DNA of 12,932 bases from Pseudomonadota bacterium (GCA_023390785.1 JAEWCE010000280.1:1-12932); one strand, 5' to 3'. Shown: positions 1-6,261, counted from the first letter of the stretch. Made by a program: numbers and translations. Notes: generated by a model not told the origin, from the sequence alone.

Positions 1-728
1 TCGTAGGCGCCCGACTGGATGTAGTCGGACACGAACATGTCGAGCCAGCGTACGAACTCCGGATCGCCCTTGGCGACGGCGATGCCGATCGGATCGTTGG
101 AGTAGAGGCCAGGCAGCGTCACCAGCGACGGGTTCTTGGTGGCGAGGTAGTCGAGCAGCGACGAATCCTCGATCGCGGCGTCGACGCGCTTCTGCTGCAG
201 CTGCAGCACGCCGTCGGGCGCGAACTGGTCGACATAGACGAGCTGGGCGTCCGGCACGGCCTTCTTGATGAAGGTTTCGCCAGTGGTGCCGCGGCCCACC
301 AGCACCTTCTTGCCGGCGAGTCCGGCGAGGTCCTTGATGCCCGAATCCGCCTGCACGATCACGCGCAGGCCGGCCCGGTTGTAGGGGATGGTGAAATCAA
401 CCGACTTGGCGCGCTCGAGCGTCGCCGAGGTGTTGGCGACGACGATGTCGAGCTGGCCGGAGACCAGCATCGAGATGCGGGCGTCGCCGGACACGTCAGT
501 GAACTCCACGGGCACGCCGAGCTTGGCAGCCAGCATGTTGGCCACGTCGACGTCGTAGCCGACGGGGTTATTCTGGGCGTCGCGGAAGCCGATGGGCTCG
601 CCTCCCAGCGACACGCCGATGCGGACGGTGCCGCGCGAACGGATGTCGTCGAGCATGCCGGCCATGGCCGGGACGGCCGTGCCGGCGACGAGCGCCAGCG
701 CGGCCAGGGCAGTCAAGATGCGCTTCAT
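1..728 (-). CDS. Amino-acid ABC transporter substrate-binding protein, family 3 (3' end outside window)
   Basis: Periplasmic solute-binding protein of a PAAT-type importer. The 242 visible residues start with a signal peptide: MKR, a hydrophobic stretch to about residue 20, and a likely cut after AMA (residue 23). Family-3 landmarks follow: GYDVD at 57-61, the substrate-binding T-x-E-R at 103-106, then DFTIPY at 111-116. GRGTTGETF at 145-153 and the acidic IEDSSLLDY segment near 187 are typical of lobe 2. The ATG is preceded by AGAGGA about 8 nt upstream. It begins 20 nt after the stop of the aspartylglucosaminidase-like gene and is the last visible gene of the importer operon; the C-terminus (perhaps 20-40 residues) lies outside the window. 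The family binds polar amino acids; the ligand cannot be read from sequence. I infer asparagine, aspartate or a glycosylated derivative from the neighbour. Confidence 0.93.
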   Translation of the reverse strand, partial: MKRILTALAALALVAGTAVPAMAGMLDDIRSRGTVRIGVSLGGEPIGFRDAQNNPVGYDVDVANMLAAKLGVPVEFTDVSGDARISMLVSGQLDIVVANTSATLERAKSVDFTIPYNRAGLRVIVQADSGIKDLAGLAGKKVLVGRGTTGETFIKKAVPDAQLVYVDQFAPDGVLQLQQKRVDAAIEDSSLLDYLATKNPSLVTLPGLYSNDPIGIAVAKGDPEFVRWLDMFVSDYIQSGAY

Positions 729-748
729 TGGGTGTTCCTCTCTGCTTG

Positions 749-1666
749 TCAGGCGGTTTTCGCTGCGCGGAGCTCGGGCTCCGGCATCGAGTCCTCCCAG
801 AGCCAGTACTTGATGTCTCCCTGGCACCGGAAATTGCAGACCTCGTGGTTCCCCTTGGCGTCGACGGCATGGATCACCACGCCACCGAGGAACCCTCCGG
901 CCAGTTCGTCGAGCTCCTCGACGGCGAGCTTGATGGCGTCGCCGAGCGAGTAACCGAGCTTCATGGCGAGCACGATGGTGCGCGAGGTCGCGCAGCGCAT
1001 CGTCATCTCGCCGGTATGGGTGCAGGCCGCAGCGCCGTAGCGGCTGTCGGCGTAGAATCCCGCTCCGGGGATCGGGCTGTCGCCCAGCCGGCCCGGATAT
1101 TTCCAGGCCCAGCCCGAGGTCGAGGTTGCGGCGTGAATGCCCTTGGAGGCGTCGGCCGAGAGAAACACCGTGGTGTCGCGCACCCGTTCGGGATCGGTGA
1201 TGGTCTTGAGCAGCGGCGCCAGGGGCGTGTCAGGGAAAGCGGCCGCCTGCGCCGGGGTCATCTCCTTTTCGAGCCGCTCCCACCAGACCCGCCGGCTGTC
1301 CTCGAGCAGCATGTCGTCGACGGCGAAACCGGTTTCAGTGGCAAAGCGCCGGGCACCTTCGCCCACCAGCATGACGTGCGGCAGGGTCTTCATCACCGCG
1401 TGGGCGAGGCGCGCCACCGGCATGGTGTCGGGAACTGCGCCGACGGCGCCGACCTCGCGGGTGTTGCCGTCCATCACTGCGGCGTCGCATTCCATCGCGC
1501 CCAGCATGTTCGGCCAGCCGCCATAGCCGACGCTGCGCGTGCGCGGATCGGCCTCGACCTTGGAGATGCCGGCCACCAGCGCGGTCAGGCTGTCGGCGCC
1601 GGCGCGCAGCATCTCGACACTGGTGGGGACGCCGGGCCAGGCCTCGGCATTGGCGAGCAGCAACAT
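749..1666 (-). CDS. Aspartylglucosaminidase-family N-terminal-nucleophile hydrolase (N4-(beta-N-acetylglucosaminyl)-L-asparaginase)
   Basis: 305 residues. The family is a self-cleaving Ntn-hydrolase that splits GlcNAc-asparagine into aspartate and an amino sugar; relatives cleave isoaspartyl peptides or asparagine. Diagnostic blocks: VGYGGWPN near 46-53, MDGNTREVGAVGAV at 65-78, LVGEGARRFA at 100-109, the autoproteolysis site R-D-T at 163-165 with T165 as predicted new N-terminal nucleophile, TSTSG at 181-185, and GRLGDSPIPGAG at 192-203 (R193 and D196 match substrate-binding Arg/Asp). The well-known site reads HDTIG; here it is RDTTV, so the His and Gly are replaced. No signal peptide is visible, so it should act in the cytoplasm, unlike secreted or lysosomal relatives. 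The ATG lies 5 nt after the ATPase stop, inside the ABC operon, which suggests it processes the imported substrate. Exact specificity is uncertain. Confidence 0.9.
   Translation of the reverse strand: MLLLANAEAWPGVPTSVEMLRAGADSLTALVAGISKVEADPRTRSVGYGGWPNMLGAMECDAAVMDGNTREVGAVGAVPDTMPVARLAHAVMKTLPHVMLVGEGARRFATETGFAVDDMLLEDSRRVWWERLEKEMTPAQAAAFPDTPLAPLLKTITDPERVRDTTVFLSADASKGIHAATSTSGWAWKYPGRLGDSPIPGAGFYADSRYGAAACTHTGEMTMRCATSRTIVLAMKLGYSLGDAIKLAVEELDELAGGFLGGVVIHAVDAKGNHEVCNFRCQGDIKYWLWEDSMPEPELRAAKTA
1325..1336. promoter_or_regulatory. Possible secondary LacI-type site inside the hydrolase gene
   Basis: GAAACCGGTTTC, the 12-bp core of the operator at 3793-3808, recurs as a perfect palindrome within the aspartylglucosaminidase-like gene, where it encodes Glu-Thr-Gly-Phe. 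With flanks it matches 13 of the 14 bases of TGAAACCGGTTTCA. It could be an auxiliary operator or a coincidence of codon choice. Confidence 0.3.
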
Positions 1667-1671
1667 CGAAA

Positions 1672-2406
1672 CTAGTCTTTCCGCATCTTGGAGAGGAACT
1701 GGGCGACGCGCGGCTGCGCCATACCGCCATCGGCGTCGAAGAACTGCGCCGTGGGCAGGTCTACCAGCAGCACGCCCTTCTCGAGAAAGACGATGCGGTT
1801 GGAGATCTGCCGTGCGAACTCGATCTCGTGCGTGACGAACAGCATGGTGGTGCCGTCCGCCGCGAGCTTGGCGAGTATGGCGAGGACCTCCGACGTCATT
1901 TCCGGGTCGAGGGCCGAGGTCACCTCGTCGAGCAGCAGATAGCGCGGCTGCATTGCCAGTGCCCGGCAGATGCCGACGCGCTGGCGCTGGCCGCCCGAAA
2001 GCTGCGCCGGATAGGCGTCGGCCCGATCGCCGAGCCCGACCGAAGCGAGCAGGGCGCGTGCGTCCGCCTCGGCCTCGGTCCGCGGCCGCTTCAGCACTTC
2101 GATGGGCGCCAGCGTGATGTTCTGCAGCGCCGTCAGATGCGGATAGAGATTGAAGAGCTGGAACACGGTGCCCGAGCGCTTGCGGGCCTCCGCCAGTTCC
2201 TTGGGCTTGGAGACGTCGAAATCGTCGACCGTGATGCGGCCGGCGTTGAGCTTTTCGAGCCCGTTGATGCAGCGGATCAGCGTCGATTTGCCCGACCCGG
2301 ACGAGCCGAGGATCGACACCACCTCGCCGGGATTGACGGTGAGGTTGACGCCGTCGAGCACCGTGGTGGCGCCGAAAGCCTTCTTGACGTTTTCGACTTT
2401 GAGCAT
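1672..2406 (-). CDS. Polar amino acid ABC transporter ATP-binding protein (GlnQ/HisP type)
   Basis: 244-residue cytoplasmic ATPase that powers the adjacent importer. All motifs are intact: Walker A GSSGSGKST at 34-42, Q-loop Gln83 in VFQLFNLYPHL, signature LSGGQ at 136-140, Walker B YLLLDE at 156-161, D-loop SALD at 164-167 and switch His193 (VTHE). Length and the NLYPHLTALQN segment fit the GlnQ/HisP/AapP subgroup. ICRAL replaces the common IARAL after the signature, a mild oddity. The ATG is 2 nt after the stop of the preceding permease, and the next gene starts 5 nt after its stop, so translation is probably coupled. A start further upstream would lie inside the permease gene and lacks homology. 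Confidence 0.95.
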   Translation of the reverse strand: MLKVENVKKAFGATTVLDGVNLTVNPGEVVSILGSSGSGKSTLIRCINGLEKLNAGRITVDDFDVSKPKELAEARKRSGTVFQLFNLYPHLTALQNITLAPIEVLKRPRTEAEADARALLASVGLGDRADAYPAQLSGGQRQRVGICRALAMQPRYLLLDEVTSALDPEMTSEVLAILAKLAADGTTMLFVTHEIEFARQISNRIVFLEKGVLLVDLPTAQFFDADGGMAQPRVAQFLSKMRKD

Positions 2407-2408
2407 CG

Positions 2409-3080
2409 CTAGAGGCCCCTGAAGGCGCTGTGCGCGCGCAAACGAGTTTCGAGTTTCGTGCCCAGCACCGCCACGAGCTTGGCGGCGAGGTAGTAGAGAA
2501 TGCCAACGGCGGTCCACACGATGAATGGCTTCAGCGTCCTGAGGTTGAGGGTGGCACCGATCTTGGCGAGGTCCATGACGCCGATCACCGAGATCAGCGA
2601 GGTCACCTGCAACTGGTTGACCAGCAGCGCGGTCATCGGCCCGATCGAGAAGGCGGCGGCTTGTGGCGCGATCACGTGGCGCAGCACCTGCCAGCGAGTG
2701 AGGCCGAACACCCGTGCCGCCTCGATCTGCTCGCGGCCGATGGATTCGATCGCCGACACCGCGATCACATAGACAAAGGCGGCGGTGTTGGCCGAGAGCG
2801 TCAGCACGGCCGCTTCGACCGGCGTGACATTGCGGTGAAAGAAGGCGGGAAAGCCGAAGAACACCAGGAAGAGCTGGACCAGGACGGGAGAGTTCTTGAG
2901 GATTTCGGAGACGAAGGTGATGGCTTGGGTAAGCACCGGCACGCGGTAGAAGCGGACAACGCCCCACAGCGTTCCGATGGCGAGCCCGATCAGGGAGGTG
3001 ACGAGGAACAGGCCGATGGTGACGCCCAGCCCTTGCGCCAGCAGCCACAGGTCGAACGGGGTGAAATCGGCAAAGCGCAT
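2409..3080 (-). CDS. Amino acid ABC transporter permease (HisM/GlnP family)
   Basis: 223-residue inner-membrane subunit with about five hydrophobic segments. It carries the EAA coupling loop at about 120-139 (EAARVFGLTRWQVLRHVIAP), which docks onto the ATPase, and the family-typical NSPVLVQLFLVFFG block near 63-76. Its stop is 2 nt before the ATPase start. Its ATG shares one base with the stop of the other permease (TGATG), showing translational coupling. It is the same length as the neighbouring permease, with the EAA loop at the same residue, as expected for a heterodimeric channel pair. Confidence 0.94.
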   Translation of the reverse strand: MRFADFTPFDLWLLAQGLGVTIGLFLVTSLIGLAIGTLWGVVRFYRVPVLTQAITFVSEILKNSPVLVQLFLVFFGFPAFFHRNVTPVEAAVLTLSANTAAFVYVIAVSAIESIGREQIEAARVFGLTRWQVLRHVIAPQAAAFSIGPMTALLVNQLQVTSLISVIGVMDLAKIGATLNLRTLKPFIVWTAVGILYYLAAKLVAVLGTKLETRLRAHSAFRGL

Positions 3081-3751
3081 CAGCCCGCCTGTTCCTGCAT
3101 GTCACGGTTGAGCCGGCGGTGAAGCAGGGCGATGCCGATGGAGACGAGGTAGGTGAGGGCGGCGTAGACGACCAGCAGCACGACGTAGACCTCGAACGGC
3201 CGGAACGTGTCGGAGGCGACGATGCGGGCGTTGCCGGTCAACTCGTTGAGGGTGATCGTCGACAGGATCGAAGAGGTGAGGATCATGTTGATCAGCACCG
3301 AACCCAATGGCCGCACCGAAGTGCGCAGCGCGATGGGCAGCACGATCCGGGTGAAGATCACACGGCGCGGCAGGCCGCTCACTTCGGCGGCCTCGATGAT
3401 GCCGTTGTCGATGGCAAGGATGCCGGCACGGATGGCGTCGGAGGCATAGGCGCCGCCGGCGATCGACAGGGCGACCACGCCGGTGGTGAAGGCGTCGATG
3501 TAGATGCCGATCTCGGGCAACCCGTAATAGAAGAAGAACAACTGCACGATGAACGGGATGTTGCGGAACAGGTCGACATAGGCGAAGGCCAGCCAGCGGG
3601 CCCAGCGCAGTTGCGATGTGCGGGCGATGGCGACCAGCATGCCCAGGAGCACGCTGCCGACAATGGCAAGTGCGCACACCTCCGCCGTCATCAGCGCGCC
3701 CTCGGCAAGAAAGCCGAGATAGGGCCGCAGAATGCTCAGATCGAACCGCAA
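3080..3751 (-). CDS. Amino acid ABC transporter permease (HisQ/GlnP family), TTG start
   Basis: First gene of the importer operon; inner-membrane subunit with the NIPFIVQLFFFYYGLP block near 64-79 and the EAA loop (EAAEVSGLPRRVIFTRIVLP) at 120-139. I chose the TTG at 3751. It gives 223 residues, exactly the length of the partner permease, with the EAA loop at the same position and a matching N-terminus (here M-RFDLSILRPYLGFL, there M-RFADFTPFDLWLL). GGGAGGG (3761-3755 on the minus strand) lies just upstream, though the gap to TTG is short, about 4 nt from GGAGG. The frame stays open to another TTG at 3823, but that lies within the predicted promoter and has no family similarity. The chosen start codon is inside an inverted repeat (see regulatory entries). 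Confidence 0.88.
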   Translation of the reverse strand: MRFDLSILRPYLGFLAEGALMTAEVCALAIVGSVLLGMLVAIARTSQLRWARWLAFAYVDLFRNIPFIVQLFFFYYGLPEIGIYIDAFTTGVVALSIAGGAYASDAIRAGILAIDNGIIEAAEVSGLPRRVIFTRIVLPIALRTSVRPLGSVLINMILTSSILSTITLNELTGNARIVASDTFRPFEVYVVLLVVYAALTYLVSIGIALLHRRLNRDMQEQAG

Positions 3752-3784
3752 ATGCCCTCCCGTGGCAGACAGCAGGCATTTGCG
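3747..3784 (-). promoter_or_regulatory. Hairpin over the ribosome-binding site and TTG start of the importer operon
   Basis: A perfect 10-bp inverted repeat (CGCAAATGCC at 3747-3756, GGCATTTGCG at 3775-3784) flanks an 18-nt loop. In the minus-strand mRNA the 3' arm contains the TTG start codon (3751-3749) and the last bases of the GGGAGGG ribosome-binding site, while the rest of that site is in the loop. Folding would hide the start codon, so it could limit or regulate translation. A dyad for a DNA-binding protein is the alternative. The repeat is seen directly; the role is inferred. Confidence 0.55.
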
Positions 3785-3792
3785 TACCCGCT

Positions 3793-3808
3793 GTGAAACC
3801 GGTTTCAC
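3793..3808. promoter_or_regulatory. LacI/GalR-type operator (perfect 16-bp palindrome)
   Basis: GTGAAACCGGTTTCAC is a perfect palindrome with the central CG and A/T-rich arms typical of LacI-family operators (TGAAACCGGTTTCA-type sites are common in proteobacterial sugar regulons). It abuts the predicted -10 box at 3809-3814, so it should cover the transcription start of the leftward importer operon; that geometry fits repression. No LacI-family gene is in the window, so the regulator is encoded elsewhere. It may also affect the divergent GNAT gene. Confidence 0.75.
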
Positions 3809-3836
3809 CAAATACCGTGGCAAGGCCGGTTGTCAA
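3809..3836 (-). promoter_or_regulatory. Predicted sigma-70 promoter of the importer operon
   Basis: On the minus strand a perfect -35 TTGACA (3836-3831) is followed after 16 nt by TATTTG (3814-3809), a partial -10 match. The start would fall near 3802, in the middle of the LacI-type palindrome, leaving a leader of about 50 nt that contains the start-codon hairpin. The weak -10 is the main doubt. Confidence 0.55.
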
Positions 3837-3979
3837 GCATCCGGGCGCTACCTTGGCAGGAGGTGTGCCCGCGTGTCCAGAGTACGGGCAGGGCGCAGTT
3901 CCGGCAAATTGCACTGGATCGACCACCCGCGGCTGATGTTAAGGTCGGCTGCGCCGATTGCGGCGGCGGGGTAAGGCCA

Positions 3980-4471
3980 ATGACGGATCTGCTGGTCAAT
4001 CTCTATTCGCGCCGGCTCGACGAGCTGGCGGGGCGGGTCGCGGATGTCGCCGCGACGATCCGGGCGGCTCTGCCGCCCGAGCTGCACATCATCGCCGATT
4101 GGATCAGAAGCAATTTCAGCGAGTACTGGGTCAGCGAGGCGACGGTGGCGATGGCGCACCAGCCTCCCGGCTGCCTGGTGGCCACCGTCGACGGCGACCT
4201 CGTCGGCTTTGCCTGCTACGACGCGACAGCGCGCGGCTTCTTCGGCCCGACCGGTGTCGCCGAGGGCGCGCGCGGCAACAGGATCGGGCTGGCACTGTTC
4301 TATCACACGCTGATGGCCATGAAGGCGCAGGGATATGCCTACGCGGTCATCGGCTCGGCCGGTCCGATCGAGTTCTACGTCAATGCCGTCGGTGCCCTGC
4401 CGATCCCGTCCGAGCGGGAAGACATCTACCAGGGCCTGCTGCGCCCCAAGACCAGCCCATCCATGTCGTAA
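3980..4471 (+). CDS. GNAT-family N-acetyltransferase
   Basis: 163 residues. The second half shows the GNAT core: a strand-turn-strand (CLVATVDGDLVGFACYDA, 65-82) followed by motif A around 92-106, with the acetyl-CoA pyrophosphate loop GARGNRIG at 97-104 and the helix LALFYHTLMAMKAQGY. IEFYVNAVGALPI near 130-142 is the usual C-terminal motif B. The ATG was chosen because the conserved domain fits this length and GTAAGG lies a few bases upstream; the frame is open further 5', but without family features. It is divergent from the importer operon and 15 nt upstream of the NagZ-like gene, so the two are probably co-transcribed. The substrate is unknown. Partnership with a hexosaminidase hints at an amino sugar or muropeptide, but this is only context. 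Confidence 0.88.
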   Translation: MTDLLVNLYSRRLDELAGRVADVAATIRAALPPELHIIADWIRSNFSEYWVSEATVAMAHQPPGCLVATVDGDLVGFACYDATARGFFGPTGVAEGARGNRIGLALFYHTLMAMKAQGYAYAVIGSAGPIEFYVNAVGALPIPSEREDIYQGLLRPKTSPSMS

Positions 4472-4486
4472 CGTCAGGATCGTCAG

Positions 4487-5512
4487 TTGCCGTCCACCCC
4501 ACCGCTTGCCTTGTTCCTCGGCGTCACCGGTCCACGTCTCACAGCGGACGAGGTGGCCTTCCTGCGCGACGCCAATCCCTTTGGCCTGTTCCTGTTCGCG
4601 CGCAACCTCGAGGATTCCGAGCAGGTGCGGCGGCTGACGGCGGAGTTTCGTGCCGCCGTAGGACGCGCCGATGCGCCGGTGTTCACTGACGAAGAAGGTG
4701 GCCGCGTGCAGCGCCTCGATCCTCGACGCTGGCCGAGCTTTCGCAGCCTCGGCGCCTTCGGCGCGCTGGCCCGGCAGGACCTTGAGCTCGGCAAGCGCGC
4801 CATGCGCCTTTCCACCCAGGCGATGGGATCGCTGCTGGCTGGGCTGACGATCGACAGCGGCACAACGCCGGTGGTCGATCTCGCCCGTCGCGATACCCAT
4901 GATGTCATCGGCCAGCGCTCTTTCGGCGACGATCCGGAGTTGGTCGCCATCATGGGCCGTGAGATCGTCGAGGGCATGCTGGAAGTCGGCGAGCTGCCGG
5001 TGATGAAACACATTCCCGGCTACGGTCGCGTCGCAGTGGATCCGCACTTCGACTGCCCGGCGGCGGATGCAACGCTCGAGGATCTGCGCGGCAGCGACTT
5101 CCGGCCGTTCGTCGCGCTGCGCGATTGTCCGTGGGCGATGGTCGCCCACATGATCTTCACGCAGCTCGATCCCGACCATGCGGCGTCTGTTTCGCCGGTT
5201 CTCCACCGGGTGATCCGCGAGGAGCTCGGCTATGACGGGGTACTGATCACCGATTGCCTGTCGATGGACGCGCTCAAGGGCAGCGTCACCTCGCGCGTTG
5301 GTGCGGCGCTGGCGGCGGGATACGACATCGCACTCTATAGTGCCGGCGAGCTGGCGGCCAATGTCGAGGCTGCGGCTGCCGCGCGGCCTCTCAGCGAGGC
5401 GAGCCTTGCCCGCATTGCCCGCGGCGAGGCGCGGCGCGGCAGGCTCCGGGTTGACGTTGCCGCAGTCCATGCCGAGGTCGAAAGCATCTTCAGGCAGAGT
5501 GGTCTTGCCTAG
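4487..5512 (+). CDS. NagZ-like beta-N-acetylhexosaminidase (glycoside hydrolase family 3), TTG start
   Basis: 341 residues, normal for the single-domain NagZ group that removes GlcNAc from cell-wall fragments in the cytoplasm. Visible motifs: LFLFARN at 34-40, TDEEGGRVQRL at 67-77, the KH(F/I)PG-type loop as KHIPGYG at 174-180, the catalytic Asp-x-His dyad as D185-P-H187, and the nucleophile Asp256 in ITDCLSM. Two positions differ from the usual KHFPGHG and SDDLSM: Tyr for His and Cys for Asp. No signal peptide. The start is TTG at 4487 with AGGA 7 nt upstream. It sits beside a GNAT gene rather than in a cell-division or chromosome-segregation context, so it may be a specialised paralogue rather than the housekeeping enzyme. 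Substrate could be muropeptides or other GlcNAc glycosides. Confidence 0.9.
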   Translation: MPSTPPLALFLGVTGPRLTADEVAFLRDANPFGLFLFARNLEDSEQVRRLTAEFRAAVGRADAPVFTDEEGGRVQRLDPRRWPSFRSLGAFGALARQDLELGKRAMRLSTQAMGSLLAGLTIDSGTTPVVDLARRDTHDVIGQRSFGDDPELVAIMGREIVEGMLEVGELPVMKHIPGYGRVAVDPHFDCPAADATLEDLRGSDFRPFVALRDCPWAMVAHMIFTQLDPDHAASVSPVLHRVIREELGYDGVLITDCLSMDALKGSVTSRVGAALAAGYDIALYSAGELAANVEAAAAARPLSEASLARIARGEARRGRLRVDVAAVHAEVESIFRQSGLA

Positions 5513-5514
5513 CT

Positions 5515-5580
5515 TCATGCCCATACACAGCAGACATGTGATATTGACGAGCAAAGCGATTCTGGCTGCTGAGGGCATGA
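5515..5580. repeat. Nested inverted repeats downstream of the NagZ-like gene
   Basis: TCATGCCC (5515-5522) pairs with GGGCATGA (5573-5580), and inside it CAGCAG (5528-5533) pairs with CTGCTG (5566-5571), leaving a 32-nt central segment. It begins just after the glycosidase stop and has no T-run, so it is not a classical terminator. It could be a structured leader, small RNA or mRNA 3' end. Chance is possible. Confidence 0.35.
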
Positions 5581-5622
5581 GATTGCGGCCTTGCTCAGGC
5601 TGTGACTTCGCCCAGCTTCTTC

Positions 5623-5651
5623 TTGGTGCACCCCGCGGCAATTGCTAGTGT
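5623..5651 (+). promoter_or_regulatory. Possible promoter of the HU-like gene
   Basis: TTGGTG (5623-5628) and TAGTGT (5646-5651) are spaced by 17 nt, placing a start about 40 nt before the gene. Both boxes match the sigma-70 consensus only partly. Confidence 0.25.
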
Positions 5652-5700
5652 CCGCGCTCGATGACTGCTTCGCGACCTTTCAACCTCATAGGAGAGTACT

Positions 5701-6090
5701 TTGGTTCAAACCCGTGGCAAGACGACCTCGGCCAAGCAGGCGGCTGCCAAGCAGCCGGCCGCCAAGACCAAGCCGGTCAAGGAGGCGCTGACCAAATCGG
5801 CCCTCGTCAACCTGATTGCGGAAGAGAACGGCGTGACCCGTGACGTGGCCCGCGGCGTGCTGGCGACCATCGAAACGGCGATGACGGGTTCGATCCACCC
5901 GCGCGGGGTGGGTGAGTTTACGCTGCCCGGCCTCTTGAAGATCACGCTGCGCAAGGTGCCCGCCCGCAAGGCCGGTACCATGATCCGCAACCCCTCGACC
6001 GGCGAGATGGTGCCCGGCGCGGCAAAGCCCGCCAGCGTGCGCGTCAAGATCCGGGCGCTGTCGAAGCTGAAGGCCGCCACCGCGCCCTGA
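5701..6090 (+). CDS. HU-family DNA-binding protein with basic N-terminal tail, TTG start
   Basis: 129 residues. The HU fold occupies about 30-124: helical half LTKSALVNLIAEENGVTRDVA, then the beta-arm region with FTLPGLLKITLRKVPARKAG and the arm-tip motif RNPSTGE (96-102), in which Pro98 is the DNA-intercalating proline. Before it is a 29-residue Lys/Ala/Gln-rich tail with repeated AAK-Q/P units, resembling a histone-H1-like extension and absent from the usual 90-residue HU. The TTG start at 5701 is supported by AGGAG at 5690-5694. It probably binds and bends DNA as a nucleoid protein. It stands alone between the NagZ-like gene and a strong terminator, so it is likely its own transcription unit. 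Whether it is the main HU or an accessory paralogue is unclear. Confidence 0.9.
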   Translation: MVQTRGKTTSAKQAAAKQPAAKTKPVKEALTKSALVNLIAEENGVTRDVARGVLATIETAMTGSIHPRGVGEFTLPGLLKITLRKVPARKAGTMIRNPSTGEMVPGAAKPASVRVKIRALSKLKAATAP

Positions 6091-6136
6091 GGGCGCCGGC
6101 AGTCGCATAGAAGGGGAAATCTCGTCCCCAAAAGCC

Positions 6137-6186
6137 ATGCAAGTCCGATTTGGCGCGTCGCCACGGACTTGCATTTTGCTTTTATT
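6137..6186 (+). terminator. Rho-independent terminator after the HU-like gene
   Basis: A perfect 11-bp stem (ATGCAAGTCCG at 6137-6147, CGGACTTGCAT at 6164-6174) encloses a second 5-bp stem (TGGCG 6151-6155, CGCCA 6159-6163) with a CGT loop and a 3-nt bulge. A T-rich tract, TTTTGCTTTTATT, follows. The other side has AAAAG, so it may also stop transcription arriving from the convergent operon. Confidence 0.85.
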
Positions 6187-6224
6187 GGCCAGCTGGGAGG
6201 ACGCTGCGTTCCGTAGTGCGGCGC

Positions 6225-6251
6225 CGGTGGCGACGGGATCCATCGCCACCG
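6225..6251 (-). terminator. Hairpin after the SIS gene, likely operon end
   Basis: A perfect 9-bp inverted repeat (CGGTGGCGA 6225-6233, TCGCCACCG 6243-6251) with a 9-nt loop lies 11 nt beyond the stop of the SIS gene on the minus strand. There is no T-run, so it may protect the mRNA end or act together with the stronger hairpin at 6137-6174. Confidence 0.5.
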
Positions 6252-6261
6252 TTGCGTTCGA

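Noticed and set aside
1667..2506. An in-frame 280-codon N-terminal extension of the hydrolase
   Set aside because: It overlaps the ATPase gene in another frame, lacks homology, and the ATG at 1666 gives the family's start and a 5-nt intergenic gap.
3909..3914. TTGCAC as a -35 box for the GNAT gene
   Set aside because: No -10 match occurs at 16-18 nt spacing, so I do not annotate a promoter.
3848..5641. A 597-codon open frame on the minus strand opposite the GNAT and NagZ-like genes
   Set aside because: It has no recognisable domain and is the antisense of two genes with clear family motifs; long antisense frames are common in high-GC DNA.
5743..5784. Short direct repeats with AAGCAG/AAGACC units
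   Set aside because: They are codon repeats of the Lys/Ala-rich tail of the HU-like protein, not a CRISPR or mobile element.
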